A stretch of DNA of 64,000 nt from Idiomarina sp. (GTDB lineage: Bacteria > Pseudomonadota > Gammaproteobacteria > Enterobacterales > Alteromonadaceae): assembly GCA_020832105.1 (NCBI GenBank), contig JAFIFH010000002.1, positions 1-64,000 on the forward strand. Direction: 5' to 3'. Position numbers and translations under genes: made by a program. Below the pieces are notes generated by a model that did not search any database, was not told the DNA's origin, and saw only the letters and a list, made by a program, of their open reading frames with translations. Below, piece by piece: positions 23,056-31,931 of this stretch (the stretch's first letter is position 1; every line of letters starts with the position of its first letter).

Positions 23056-23769
23056 TTAGAATGCGACGTTAACGCCGACTGAAAGAATATGACTGCGTAC
23101 TTCAAAATCACGACCTAAGCTGGCATCCAGTTCAATATTGGGCGCGAGAGCGGTGCGCATGCCTATGGCTGCGGTAGGGCTATCGCCAATCATACCGGCG
23201 GCTTCTGCGATAACATCCAGGTGCTCGTTTACCCTCATGGTGGTGGCCAGACCCCAGGTTGGGTTCCATTCACTTTCAAGGTTGTCGTATTGAGTGCCTG
23301 CGTTCAGGTGCACAGTGAGCGCGTCATGGATTGCATAACTATAAGGAAAATTGATAAAAACCCCTTCATAGTCGCGTACCTGATGATCGCGTATAACGCC
23401 TACGGAAAGTGCCAATGCCCCCCCATAAACGTTGGCAGCCAACATAGTTTTGAGCTCCAGGCCATAGGCTGAAAGCTCGCTATCACTGGTACTGAATTCA
23501 ATCGGTATCGCAATCTCCCAGCCACTTTGCGTGGTGCAGGCCGGCTGCGCTATCCACGCGTGGGTGGTATTTGGCTGTTCGACACGTTGTGGGGCACCAG
23601 CCGAGGCTCGTTGTCCCCAAGTCTCCAATGCGCACTCACCAGGCCTGGTGATATCAGCGTCATCGACCATAAAGTGGCCGCCGTTAGCTTGCGCATCTTG
23701 TGCGACGAGCAAAAATGTAGAGCTGGTGATCAGGCCCAAAAGCGCGAGGGTCTTGTGGTTAAATTGCAT
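23056..23769 (-). CDS. Exported, probably outer-membrane beta-barrel protein of unknown function
   Basis: A 237-residue protein with an N-terminal signal peptide (hydrophobic LALLGLITSSTFLLVAQ, cleavage probably after AQA near residue 28). The rest is a series of alternating amphipathic strands ending in aromatic-terminated ILSVGVNVAF, the usual C-terminal signature of outer-membrane barrels. Two cysteines (Cys near 44 and 79) may form a disulfide. The ATG at 23767-23769 is chosen because the preceding frame lacks a signal-like start. It is the first gene of a two-gene operon with mgtE, which suggests a role in divalent cation handling, but that is inference from position only. Confidence 0.75.
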   Translation of the reverse strand: MQFNHKTLALLGLITSSTFLLVAQDAQANGGHFMVDDADITRPGECALETWGQRASAGAPQRVEQPNTTHAWIAQPACTTQSGWEIAIPIEFSTSDSELSAYGLELKTMLAANVYGGALALSVGVIRDHQVRDYEGVFINFPYSYAIHDALTVHLNAGTQYDNLESEWNPTWGLATTMRVNEHLDVIAEAAGMIGDSPTAAIGMRTALAPNIELDASLGRDFEVRSHILSVGVNVAF

Positions 23770-23935
23770 CGTATTCCCTAAATATTTCATCAGAAATAAA
23801 GATGCGCAATAAAGCGTTCGCGAGGAAAGTGCCAGACAGCACCAAGTACCTAAAGACATCGTCGTCTGCAAGCAATGCTTAACAGGCAAACATGTTTTTA
23901 AGTGCTTCGGGAGAGATTACTGATTAGTTGGCAAT

Positions 23936-23964
23936 CCCCAGCTCACATCATCGGTGTGCTGGGG
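23936..23964 (-). other. Stable hairpin in the leader of the barrel-protein/mgtE operon
   Basis: CCCCAGC (23936-23942) pairs with GCTGGGG (23958-23964), with a possible CAC/GTG inner stem. It lies 14 nt after the small upstream ORF and 167 nt before the CDS, as expected of an attenuator or anti-terminator element. No long T-run follows on the minus strand. Confidence 0.5.
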
Positions 23965-23978
23965 TTTGCATGTGAGTA

Positions 23979-24086
23979 TTACGCAGGCAAGGAGACCAGC
24001 ACAACGGCAGACGCGTCGCACATCAATTTTTCAAGTTTAGCAAAGCGACAACTCGGAGGTTCCGCGTGGCTACAATTGGCGTTCAT
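23979..24086 (-). CDS. Possible leader peptide (35 aa) upstream of the barrel-protein/mgtE operon
   Basis: A short frame on the minus strand from an ATG at 24084-24086 to TAA at 23979-23981. It encodes 35 residues, starting MNANCSHAEPPSCRF and ending VVLVSLPA, with a GAGAG sequence 5 nt before the start. It lies wholly within the putative leader transcript, between the promoter at 24127-24154 and the hairpin at 23936-23964. That arrangement resembles known regulatory uORFs such as mgtL, although the sequence is not that of MgtL. It may not be translated; confidence is low. Confidence 0.3.
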   Translation of the reverse strand: MNANCSHAEPPSCRFAKLEKLMCDASAVVLVSLPA

Positions 24087-24126
24087 AGATCTCTCTGATT
24101 AATACTTACACACGTAAGCGGAGCGT

Positions 24127-24154
24127 ATTCTACGAATTTTTCGTATGGAGTCAA
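24127..24154 (-). promoter_or_regulatory. Putative promoter with palindromic spacer for the barrel-protein/mgtE operon
   Basis: On the minus strand TTGACT (24149-24154) and TAGAAT (24127-24132) are 16 bp apart, close to the sigma-70 consensus. The spacer and -10 contain the palindrome TACGAA-TTT-TTCGTA (24131-24145), which could be an operator. Transcription would begin near 24120, giving a leader of about 350 nt. Confidence 0.55.
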
Positions 24155-24177
24155 CATTACGTACAAAAATTCAGCGA

Positions 24178-24852
24178 TTAACGGGCTGGCATTAGAAAGA
24201 TTTCCCGGACGCAATTACGTGGATGCGCATTGACCGCATGCATCACGGCGTCTGCAACGTCTTCAGGGTCAAGCTTGTCGGGCTTCGGCTCGTCAAAGAA
24301 AGGGGTATTCACGATGCCTGGGGCGATAGTGGTGCAGCGCCCCTGCCATTCCTTCATTTCATCGGCAAGGTTGTTGGCAAAACCGTGTACAAACCATTTG
24401 GTGGCACCATACACTGAGCCCTGAATGGTGCGTCGGCCTGCTGCGGAGCCTGTCATCAGGAAGTGGCCGGTGGTTTTTCTCAGGTGCGGCAACGTAAGCT
24501 TTGCGGTGTAAAGCAAGGCGTTAATATTCAGCGCGATCATCTTGTCCCATTGTTCAGGTTCGCCCGCTTCAACCCCGGGGCTTTGCACCCCCATGCCGGC
24601 ATTGGCGAACACCATATCAAGTTGACCGAAATGTTCGATGCCACCCTCTACTACCGCTTTCAGTGCTGCGTAATTAGTCACATCCGCAGCGATTGCCAGT
24701 GCATTGGCTTCGCCGAGGTCTTGCACCAGGGCATTCAATTTATCTTCCCGACGGGCGGTGATAATCACTTTAAAGCCCTGCGCGACCGCTTTTCTCGCGG
24801 TGGCTTCGCCAATACCACTGCTTGCACCGGTGATTAACATCACTTTACTCAT
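24178..24852 (-). CDS. Short-chain dehydrogenase/reductase (YdfG-like)
   Basis: A 224-residue classical SDR, about 20 residues shorter than typical. The NAD(P)-binding loop GASSGIGEA is at residues 9-17, NAG at 84-86 and the catalytic triad is Ser136, Tyr148 and Lys152 (YGATK). An Arg at residue 34 after the second strand suggests NADP(H) preference. Relatives of the YdfG type reduce 3-hydroxy acids or malonic semialdehyde; the actual substrate is not evident. Monocistronic, ending just before the promoter of the downstream operon. Confidence 0.9.
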   Translation of the reverse strand: MSKVMLITGASSGIGEATARKAVAQGFKVIITARREDKLNALVQDLGEANALAIAADVTNYAALKAVVEGGIEHFGQLDMVFANAGMGVQSPGVEAGEPEQWDKMIALNINALLYTAKLTLPHLRKTTGHFLMTGSAAGRRTIQGSVYGATKWFVHGFANNLADEMKEWQGRCTTIAPGIVNTPFFDEPKPDKLDPEDVADAVMHAVNAHPRNCVREIFLMPAR

Positions 24853-24943
24853 GAGTTTTCCTTAAAAAGCCTAAAGATGGTTATAAGGCTAGCTGGCGCA
24901 AAGAGAAGAAACAAATGCAGAGTAGTGAAATGTATGGTCTAAA

Positions 24944-24973
24944 ACGGAAAACGGCTGCGCGAACGCAGCCGTT
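24944..24973 (-). terminator. Intrinsic terminator after the BON-domain gene
   Basis: AACGGCTGCG (24950-24959) and CGCAGCCGTT (24964-24973) form a perfect 10-bp stem with a CGAA loop. On the minus strand it is followed by TTTTCCGTTTT. Confidence 0.85.
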
Positions 24974-25033
24974 AATGACCAAGTTTTGCAGCACTACATT
25001 ATCGCTTTAGGCTGCAAGGACATTGCTTGTGAC

Positions 25034-25588
25034 TTAGCGACGAACACGAAGATTGTCGCGAACATTGCTAACACCGTTGGTGTTGCGTGCCATTTCTAAC
25101 GCAAGATCGCGTTCTGAGCTGGTATCTACTTCACCGCTTAGGGTTACCACGCCATCATCCACTTCCACTTCAATGTCGCGTCCGCTGACATCACCTGACA
25201 TCAGTAAGCGTGACTTAAGCACTGTGAAAATACGGCCATCGTTTAAGGTCGCGCGGACGCCGCCGTTGTCATCATCATCGTCGTCTTCATGACGTACGGT
25301 GAGGTTGTTGTTGACTCGGGTTACGCCGTCAATACCTTCCACCAGTTCCTCTGCTAAGGCTTTATCTGTGCTGGTTTCAACTTCACCTTCAAGGGTGACC
25401 ACGCCGTCTTCAACCGATGAACTGATTCGAAACGCATTTAAATTGGTATTCAGCATCAAAGAAGTTTGCGCTGAGCCGTGGATCCATGCGTCACGTGATT
25501 CATCCTGCCAATCATTACTGGCCTGAGCTGAAATACTAGCGGTGCCAAGAGCGACCGAGATAATTGCTGCTGTTAAAGTACGTTTCAT
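25034..25588 (-). CDS. Periplasmic protein with two BON domains (OsmY-like)
   Basis: A 184-residue exported protein. A Sec signal peptide ends near residue 23 (ISAQA). Two BON domains follow, at about 40-95 (NAFRISSSVEDGVVTLEGEV) and 118-183 (LLMSGDVSGRDIEVEVDDGVVTLSGEV), joined by an acidic linker with six consecutive aspartates (HEDDDDDDNGG). BON domains bind membranes, and OsmY-type proteins protect the periplasm in osmotic and envelope stress. The ATG at 25586-25588 is chosen for the signal peptide; an upstream in-frame start adds 11 unlikely residues. Monocistronic with its own terminator. Confidence 0.88.
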   Translation of the reverse strand: MKRTLTAAIISVALGTASISAQASNDWQDESRDAWIHGSAQTSLMLNTNLNAFRISSSVEDGVVTLEGEVETSTDKALAEELVEGIDGVTRVNNNLTVRHEDDDDDDNGGVRATLNDGRIFTVLKSRLLMSGDVSGRDIEVEVDDGVVTLSGEVDTSSERDLALEMARNTNGVSNVRDNLRVRR

Positions 25589-25747
25589 ATTAATTCTCCT
25601 GTGTAGAGGTTCATGAAACACTTTGCGAAGCGCGTGCCAATTGTTGTATCTTTATGTTTTTTATAGGAATTGTCTATATTCTGAGGGCATTTGGAAGTAA
25701 ATAAGTCACCCTGGCGAGTAACTTTTACCGACCACCATGTAAAAAGT

Positions 25748-26194
25748 TCATGACTGAAACGTCGCAAACTGACTCTGCTGATGACGATACTGGGTCTTTA
25801 AGGCCGCAAGGGCGTCACGATTGACCTGTAATGAGGCGGCGAATTGCGCCAGCTGCGTACTGAGTTGTTCAGATTCAACAGATTTTACGGATTTTTTCAG
25901 AGTATTCAGAACGACGCCTTCCTGAACCTCTAATAAATCGAGGAAAATCAGGTTCTCAAAGCCTTGGATAGAAGATTGTGCGGCGTCAAACCAATCAACG
26001 GCGGAGCTCACGTGCGAGTCGTTGATGGCATCTGGCTGAGCCCCGTTTACTGCCACGAGATTTAATAATTGCTGATAGATATCAAAACGTTGCTGGAATA
26101 TTCGGCGAATATTGTAATCTTCCGTTTGCTGCATAGCAAAGCGGTAGAATCGGCAACTTGCCTGACTTAAAGCCCAAATGTTTTGCAAACTCAT
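25748..26194 (-). CDS. Small helical protein, possibly DUF2383/ferritin-like bundle
   Basis: A 148-residue all-helical protein starting MSLQNIWALSQASCRFY, with a strong ribosome-binding site (GGAGGT) 6 nt before the ATG at 26192-26194. Helix lengths and the pattern FYRFAMQQTEDYNIRRIFQQRFDIY suggest a four-helix bundle like the DUF2383 group, but the carboxylates needed for a di-iron centre are not obvious. It is divergent from a sigma-54 activator gene 194 bp away, which may control it. A weak -24/-12-like sequence (TTGG-N8-TTGA, minus strand 26252-26268) sits upstream. Confidence 0.5.
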   Translation of the reverse strand: MSLQNIWALSQASCRFYRFAMQQTEDYNIRRIFQQRFDIYQQLLNLVAVNGAQPDAINDSHVSSAVDWFDAAQSSIQGFENLIFLDLLEVQEGVVLNTLKKSVKSVESEQLSTQLAQFAASLQVNRDALAALKTQYRHQQSQFATFQS

Positions 26195-26387
26195 ACGACC
26201 TCCAGTGGGAATGCTCACGTTACAGTTTTGCCCTCGACGTCCTTTATACCATTCAAGTCTCATACCAAGGTTTAAAACTATGTAAAGGTTAACTCGCAAT
26301 CCTGCGGCCTTACCTATACTTGCAGTATTCACCTAGCGGTTATCACACAGTGGTAATGACGGGTCCTGATCAGGAGTGTATTGTTCG

Positions 26388-27716
26388 ATGTCTCAACCAC
26401 GATTGTTTTTGCATATTGACGACACTTTATTAGAGAGTCGATTATTGCAATTAAGCGCACTGCGCAAATTCATGCTGGTAAAAAGTTCGAATCAGACTTG
26501 CTGGATCGAGCAGCTCTGCCGCGCTGATTGTGACGCTGCGATTCTTTGTCTCGACCATTTCTCAGCGATGGAACTTAGCAAGCTGAACGACCTGAAGGCA
26601 CTCCACGGAACTGACTTTATTGTGCTCAGTGCTGGTCATCCTAACCCGTCTTTAGACGCTTTGCTGCTGCAAAAAGCTGGATTCCATTATCGCATGCCTT
26701 ACAGCTTTGAGCACATCGATACTACTTTATCCGATTTCTATGCCCGCGGCCAACAAAGCCGGGGCAGTAACCAACAAGCGCTGCAAAGTCATCTTGAGCA
26801 ATTTGGATACCTGTTGGGCTCGTCGGCGTGTATGCGCAATTTGTACCAAACTTTGCGCAAAGTGGCGCAAAGCGATGCCCATGTATTGGTCATTGGCGAA
26901 AGTGGCGCCGGTAAAGAACTGGTGGCCAATACGCTGCATGCAGCCAGTCGGCGTTCAGACAAACCTTTTGTTGCCATTAACTGCGGGGCGCTGTCGGCAG
27001 AGCTTATCGACAGCGAACTCTTTGGCCATGTTAAAGGTGCATTTACCGGTGCCATTCGCGAACATGTTGGGGTATTCGAGCAGGCTGAAGGCGGCACCTT
27101 GTTTTTAGACGAGGTAACAGAAATGCCCCTCGAACAGCAGGTGAAACTACTCAGAGTGCTGGAAAGCGGTGAGTATCGTAAAGTTGGCGGTCAGCGTTTA
27201 CAACACACCAATGTTCGTGTGGTGGCGGCAACCAACAGAGACCCTTTGAAGGCGATTGAAGAGGGCGTTTTCCGCGAAGATTTATACTTCCGATTGGCTC
27301 AATTTCCGTTGCAGGTACCGCCACTGCGAGACCGAGGCAGCGACATAGAAGGCTTGGCAAGACACTTTCTGGCCTATCGGAACGCTCAGGAAGATATGGC
27401 TAAATCGATAAGCGCTGAGGCTATCGCTTGCATCAATGACTACAGCTGGCCTGGTAATGTACGTGAGCTTAAGCACGCATTAGAGCGCGCGTTTATTCTC
27501 GCTGATGATGTTATCGAACTCAGTCACCTGGCACTACAGCATGTGGAAGCAGACACTGCTACAGACATACCCGCCTGTATGCCATTAAAGGAGCTGGAAG
27601 CGGCTGCTATCGTGAGAACCCTGGCCGCGAACCAGGGCAATAAAACGTCTTCAGCAGAGCAACTGGGGATTAGCGTGAAGACGCTTTACAACAAGCTGGA
27701 AAAGTATCAGCAGTAA
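26388..27716 (+). CDS. Sigma-54-dependent activator with degenerate receiver domain
   Basis: A 442-residue NtrC-class protein. The N-terminal 120 residues resemble a receiver domain: acidic pair Asp11-Asp12 and a possible phospho-acceptor Asp56 are present, but the conserved Lys before Pro is replaced by Met (RMP, residues 102-104), so phosphorylation is doubtful. The AAA+ domain has Walker A GESGAGKE (170-177), the sigma-54 contact loop GAFTGA (217-222) and Walker B FLDEV (239-243). A Fis-type helix-turn-helix ([17 protein letters not shown]) ends the protein. I chose the ATG at 26388; a GTG at 26376 lies inside the AGGAGTG sequence. No partner kinase gene is adjacent. Confidence 0.88.
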   Translation: MSQPRLFLHIDDTLLESRLLQLSALRKFMLVKSSNQTCWIEQLCRADCDAAILCLDHFSAMELSKLNDLKALHGTDFIVLSAGHPNPSLDALLLQKAGFHYRMPYSFEHIDTTLSDFYARGQQSRGSNQQALQSHLEQFGYLLGSSACMRNLYQTLRKVAQSDAHVLVIGESGAGKELVANTLHAASRRSDKPFVAINCGALSAELIDSELFGHVKGAFTGAIREHVGVFEQAEGGTLFLDEVTEMPLEQQVKLLRVLESGEYRKVGGQRLQHTNVRVVAATNRDPLKAIEEGVFREDLYFRLAQFPLQVPPLRDRGSDIEGLARHFLAYRNAQEDMAKSISAEAIACINDYSWPGNVRELKHALERAFILADDVIELSHLALQHVEADTATDIPACMPLKELEAAAIVRTLAANQGNKTSSAEQLGISVKTLYNKLEKYQQ

Positions 27717-27719
27717 TGC

Positions 27720-28436
27720 CTAAAACACGGCGTTATGATACACCTTCTGAACGTCGTCAGCGTCTTCCAGCATATCCAATAGCTTCTCCAGCATTGGCAC
27801 GTCATCTCCGCTGACTTCGGTGGTGGTTTGCGCTACCCACTGAATGTCGTCTGTAGTGAATTCAAGCTCAGAATCAGTGGCTAACAGCGCCTGACGAGTT
27901 TTCGCATATTCAGTATGGGGGGCAAACACAGTAATAACACCATCCTCTAGCTCTACGTCAGTGACGTCTACATCTGCTTCCATCAAGGCTTCTAAAACTG
28001 CATCTTCATCTTCACCGGCAAACGAGAAAATGGCGCAATGATCGAACATATGAGAGACGCTGCCCTGAGCACCAAGGTTCGATTTAGACTTAGTAAAGCA
28101 ATTACGCACGTCCATGTAGGTACGATTGTTATTGTCAGTGAGGCATTCAACGATAACCATGCAGTTGCCTGGGCCAAAACCTTCATAGCGCGCCGACGTA
28201 TAGTCCTCACCGCCCCCGCCTTGAGCCTTCTCCAGTGCCTTACTGATCACATGGGCAGGCACTTGGTCTTTCTTCGCCCGGTCCATCAATGAACGTAGCG
28301 CTAAATTGGCATCAGGATCACTGCCACCTTGTTTCGCAACTACATAGATTTCACGTCCATATTTACTGTATACGCGGCTTTTTTGTGTCGCCGTTTTGGC
28401 AATTGAATCTTTACGGTTCTGAAAGGCACGACCCAT
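27720..28436 (-). CDS. yeeN: YebC/PmpR family protein, YeeN type
   Basis: A 238-residue protein, the same length as E. coli YeeN and shorter in its N-terminal region than YebC. Family blocks seen are [48 protein letters not shown] and the C-terminal [12 protein letters not shown]. YebC-type proteins were described as transcription regulators and more recently as translation factors easing ribosome stalling at polyproline; which applies to YeeN is unsettled. The stop lies 3 bp from the end of the convergent sigma-54 activator gene. Confidence 0.93.
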   Translation of the reverse strand: MGRAFQNRKDSIAKTATQKSRVYSKYGREIYVVAKQGGSDPDANLALRSLMDRAKKDQVPAHVISKALEKAQGGGGEDYTSARYEGFGPGNCMVIVECLTDNNNRTYMDVRNCFTKSKSNLGAQGSVSHMFDHCAIFSFAGEDEDAVLEALMEADVDVTDVELEDGVITVFAPHTEYAKTRQALLATDSELEFTTDDIQWVAQTTTEVSGDDVPMLEKLLDMLEDADDVQKVYHNAVF

Positions 28437-28514
28437 GATTTACCTGCTCATTGAATAACTGAATGACTGAAAAGCGAATTTTACACGCTGACGGCAGATT
28501 AATCTACGCACGCC

Positions 28515-29054
28515 CTATTCACACTCTTCAGCTATCCACTGACCTTCCTGATGCATGGTGATACGCTCAGGATTGCCGCCCATGCGAGTGGTAAACTCTG
28601 CAGTACCCGTATAATGCTCCCGGTCAATTCGAGTCAGGTGACCAGAACCGCTATAGGGTGGGTCGCCGGCACACTGGAACTCAAAAAAGTAGGTGTCATC
28701 GTCTTCCTGAGTCACGGTTTGCTCACAACCTTCCTGTTGCGGTAACGTCCCTTCTCTTAACTGTTCGTCAGTAATACACACTTCCACACTTGAGCCGGCC
28801 AGGCCCAGGTTGATGCCCTGTGACGCCATCATTTCTTCAACCATTCTGCGCTGACTTTGCGGAAGTTGTTCAAGCTGGCGCAGGGCTTCTTCAATGGCTT
28901 GTTCCATTTGCCCACTTTCGCTCTTCATGGTGAAGCTGTGCTGCCAAAGCCCTGGCCGCAAATCAACTTCGAAGCGTTCTTCTGCGCTCGCGGGGGCTTG
29001 CCAGAGCAGGCCGCTTAAAGCGACACTGGCTAATGCTAATCGTGAATGTTTCAT
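28515..29054 (-). CDS. DUF3617-family exported protein
   Basis: A 179-residue protein with a signal peptide ending at ASA (residue 24). The start of the mature protein, FEVDLRPGLWQHSFTMKSE, and the later cysteine pattern (VCITDEQL, EGCEQT, FQCAGDPPYSGSG, terminal EECE) are those of DUF3617, a periplasmic family of unknown function made of an extended beta-sheet. A Gln/Glu-rich helical insertion lies at about residues 50-80. The four cysteines probably form two disulfides. Monocistronic. Confidence 0.85.
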   Translation of the reverse strand: MKHSRLALASVALSGLLWQAPASAEERFEVDLRPGLWQHSFTMKSESGQMEQAIEEALRQLEQLPQSQRRMVEEMMASQGINLGLAGSSVEVCITDEQLREGTLPQQEGCEQTVTQEDDDTYFFEFQCAGDPPYSGSGHLTRIDREHYTGTAEFTTRMGGNPERITMHQEGQWIAEECE

Positions 29055-29112
29055 ACTATTTTCCTTCTATTCAGTTGGTAACTGTATTGTCCGGCCAACC
29101 GCCTAATACTAA

Positions 29113-29143
29113 TAAAAAAGGCACCTGTTGAATCAGGTGCCTT
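29113..29143 (-). terminator. Intrinsic terminator after the S8 protease gene
   Basis: AAGGCACCTG (29118-29127) and CAGGTGCCTT (29134-29143) form a perfect 10-bp stem. On the minus strand the second arm runs into a T-rich tail (CTTTTTTATT). Confidence 0.88.
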
Positions 29144-29188
29144 ATATCTATAATACATGCTTAACAAATATCCAGTTAAGCGCGCAGA

Positions 29189-31708
29189 TTAAAAGGTATG
29201 GGTGATAGTTGTGCAACCACCACCTGAGCTACCTTCAGGGCATACTTCATAGGTCACGCTGTCCGCTGACGTGTTAAAACGGTCGCGAATACGGTTACTA
29301 TCGTAGGTACCGATGTACTGACCATCCCGGTAAACGTCAACCGGCCCTTCCGCTCCAGAAACCCGTAGCTGAACGGTGGCTGAGCCAGTACGAAGTTTCA
29401 CTGCACTCAGCACTTCAACCTCAATGTTTGCCAGGCTAATGTTCACCATTTCAGTGGCAGAGTCAGTTTGGCCTTCTGAGTCAGTCACTGTCAGGGTAAC
29501 CGCATAACTACCTTCAGCAGCGTAGGTATGAACAGGGTTTTCCGCAGAAGAACCTGCACCATCACCGAAGTCCCAGTCAAAGCTCACGATGTCGTAGTCC
29601 GCTTCGCTTTCATTGGTGAAGCTGGCGGTCATGCCATCCACTGTATAGCTGAAGCCAGCCGTTGGCTCACCAGGAACTGGTTCGCTGTCACTGGCAACCG
29701 ATAACACCAGGCGCCAGCTGTTCAATGTACCTGTATCCAGTGCTGCATTGTCTGACACGAACAGGGTCCAGTCGCCCGTCATCTGCTCACCGTTGAAGCT
29801 GTCAACGTTCCAGGTTTCGATGAGATCGTCCGCACTACCACCATCTCGGTTGTGCAGCATATGCTCAGTACCTTCAGGAGAGGTCAATGTAACGATTAAA
29901 TCTCCACGCCAGGTATGCGTGATGTCCACCGACACTTCAGTGCCAAATACCACACCTTCGTCAGGTACAGTGATCACGCTGGTGATACCAGCAGGATCTG
30001 CATCAGGGATTGCTACTGAGGTGTTGTTTTCATATGGGAAGTCGACCAGATACTGTGGCAGCACGCGTAATGATGCTGCAGCCTGACCTGTGTATTCGCC
30101 GGTGTCAGTATCCTGCGCAGACACTTCAATGGCATAGTCGCCCCATTGTGTATCGGACTCAGTATAAACGGTTAAGGTGACCGAGTCTCCGGTTTCAGCG
30201 GTGCTGGAAGACAGATCATAGTCTAGCGCCGGGTTGATAGAAACACTTAACTCTACCTCGCCAGACCAGTCTGCGACGCCCGAAATATCTAAAGTGTACT
30301 CAGCGTAATCGCCAGCACTGACTTCCTGCATCGCAGGTGTCAGCTCCAAAGCAAAACCAGGTTCTGGATCCGCGTCAATTAATGCCTGATGGGCATTCAG
30401 TCGCTTACCAGACACGGTACGACCTGCTAAGGCAGGAAGCGGGTCGCCTGAGTCCATCATGATTTGCTTCACCTCAGCAATGCTCAGATGAGGCGCAATA
30501 GACCAAATTAAACCTGCAACACCGGCTACATGTGGTGCCGCCATTGAGGTACCCGACATATACACATAACCGCCGTCAATATAAGTCGACGGGATTTGTG
30601 TGCCTGGCGCGCCTAGATCTACGCTCACTGCACCATAGGTGGATGTGCCTGACATCGCGTCAGTGCGCGTTGTATTGGCAACACTGACAATACCAGGGAG
30701 ATCATACGCAGCTGGGTACATCGGGCTGATATCTGCATCTTGCCCGCTGTTCCCTGCCGCGGCGACAAACATAATCCCTGCGTCGTTATGGGTTTGGATT
30801 GCTGAGCGTAAAGTCTGCGAGAATCCACCGCCGCCCCAAGAGTTATTCGTCGCAACGATATTGACGTTATGGTTAACCCGCAGGTTGGTGAAATAGTCAA
30901 TACAGGCAATTGCGTCGGATGTAGAACCGCCCTCTGGGCCTAAAAATTTACAGCCTGCAATTTGTACATCCCAGTTAATACCTGCGATACCGATGCTGTT
31001 ATTTGTGCTGGCGCCAATAGTGCCCGCTACATGGGTACCATGGCCACCAAGATCCATTGGGTCACCGCTGCCGTCTATCGCATTAAACCCGTGGCAGTCA
31101 TCGATGACACCAGTACCAGTGTCATCGATACCATTGTCGCAGATTTCACCAGGGTTCTGCCAAATGTTACCAACCAGGTCAGGGTGATTGTAGTCCACCC
31201 CCTCATCAATAACGCCAATGACAATATTTGAATCGCCTTTAGTAATATCCCAGGCATCCAGCGCACTAATATCTGCGCCAACCGTGCCGCCTTCCTGACC
31301 GGTGTTGTGCAGGTTCCACATTAAACCGAAGAATTGGTCATTGGGTACGCTCAGTGGTTGGCGGTCGGTTACCGCTGTGGTCAGAATGTAATTTGGTTCC
31401 GCTACTTCAATCAAGGGGTGTTGTGAAAGTCGTTTAATGACCCGATCACGTTGAGCGGCGTTCGCTACGTGAATTTTATTGATTCGACCTTCCGCCACAT
31501 GCCGCATTCTAAGGTCTCGTCCTGCATCATCAGTCGCTCGCAAGATACCACCCACGCTGCGCACAACGCTTTCACGCTGATCTTTAGAAACCGAGGGCTT
31601 AAACATAACTAGCAATGTTTCTTCATCGGCTGGTTGATTCGCTGCCATAGCTGAGCCCGCAAACAGGGCCAAGGAAATGCCAACGACTAATTTACTTTTA
31701 TTAGCCAT
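29189..31708 (-). CDS. Secreted subtilisin-like serine protease with P-domain and PKD domain
   Basis: An 839-residue modular exoprotease. In order: signal peptide (cleavage after AMA, about residue 22); inhibitor-I9-like propeptide (about 28-110); peptidase S8 domain (about 130-445) with Asp168 (VIDEG), His223 (GHGTHVAG), oxyanion Asn320 (AAGN) and Ser388 (SGTSMAAPHVAG); a beta-rich linker domain (455-550); a proprotein-convertase P-domain (about 555-665, THTWRGDLIVTLTSP and DWTLFVSDNA); a PKD domain (about 675-755, FDWDFGDG); and a C-terminal fibronectin-like domain with a CxxxxxxxGC pair. It is probably released by type II secretion to degrade extracellular protein. Two cysteine-bounded acidic loops near 190-205 look like Ca2+ sites. 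Confidence 0.95.
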   Translation of the reverse strand: MANKSKLVVGISLALFAGSAMAANQPADEETLLVMFKPSVSKDQRESVVRSVGGILRATDDAGRDLRMRHVAEGRINKIHVANAAQRDRVIKRLSQHPLIEVAEPNYILTTAVTDRQPLSVPNDQFFGLMWNLHNTGQEGGTVGADISALDAWDITKGDSNIVIGVIDEGVDYNHPDLVGNIWQNPGEICDNGIDDTGTGVIDDCHGFNAIDGSGDPMDLGGHGTHVAGTIGASTNNSIGIAGINWDVQIAGCKFLGPEGGSTSDAIACIDYFTNLRVNHNVNIVATNNSWGGGGFSQTLRSAIQTHNDAGIMFVAAAGNSGQDADISPMYPAAYDLPGIVSVANTTRTDAMSGTSTYGAVSVDLGAPGTQIPSTYIDGGYVYMSGTSMAAPHVAGVAGLIWSIAPHLSIAEVKQIMMDSGDPLPALAGRTVSGKRLNAHQALIDADPEPGFALELTPAMQEVSAGDYAEYTLDISGVADWSGEVELSVSINPALDYDLSSSTAETGDSVTLTVYTESDTQWGDYAIEVSAQDTDTGEYTGQAAASLRVLPQYLVDFPYENNTSVAIPDADPAGITSVITVPDEGVVFGTEVSVDITHTWRGDLIVTLTSPEGTEHMLHNRDGGSADDLIETWNVDSFNGEQMTGDWTLFVSDNAALDTGTLNSWRLVLSVASDSEPVPGEPTAGFSYTVDGMTASFTNESEADYDIVSFDWDFGDGAGSSAENPVHTYAAEGSYAVTLTVTDSEGQTDSATEMVNISLANIEVEVLSAVKLRTGSATVQLRVSGAEGPVDVYRDGQYIGTYDSNRIRDRFNTSADSVTYEVCPEGSSGGGCTTITHTF

Positions 31709-31931
31709 TTTTCTTCTTCCTCAATATTAAGGTTATATTTTTATGCGTGCAATTATCGCACTTAGAAGAATTAGCACATATTTATTCTTAATAGATCAAT
31801 ACTTAAATAAAACGGGTTAAATTAGGATTAAGGGCTTAGTTTCATGGTGTTGATAGTCTGAGAGTGTAGTAATTTTAAGTTGTTGTTTAATATTTATATT
31901 TGAGTCGAGGGTATTATTATCGGGTTAATTT
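31709..31931. other. AT-rich intergenic region between the S8 protease and the curli locus
   Basis: About 220 bp, very AT-rich, with no ORF. It must hold the leftward promoter of the protease. Together with the adjacent 31932-31979 element it separates the protease from the first curlin gene. AT-richness resembles H-NS-bound curli promoter regions of enterobacteria, but that is only an analogy. Confidence 0.4.

Noticed and set aside
23902-24102. 66-aa plus-strand frame in the mgtE leader region
   Set aside because: It opposes the likely leader transcript and has no convincing start or family.
23890-24120. Known Mg2+ or Mn2+ riboswitch (M-box, yybP-ykoY) or cobalamin riboswitch in the mgtE leader
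   Set aside because: The conserved cores of these classes were not recognisable on either strand; AAGGAGACCAGC on the plus strand looks a little like a B12 box but has no gene downstream in that direction.
26376-26387. GTG start for the sigma-54 activator at 26376
   Set aside because: The GTG is part of the AGGAGTG ribosome-binding sequence; the ATG at 26388 is more plausible although the spacing is long.
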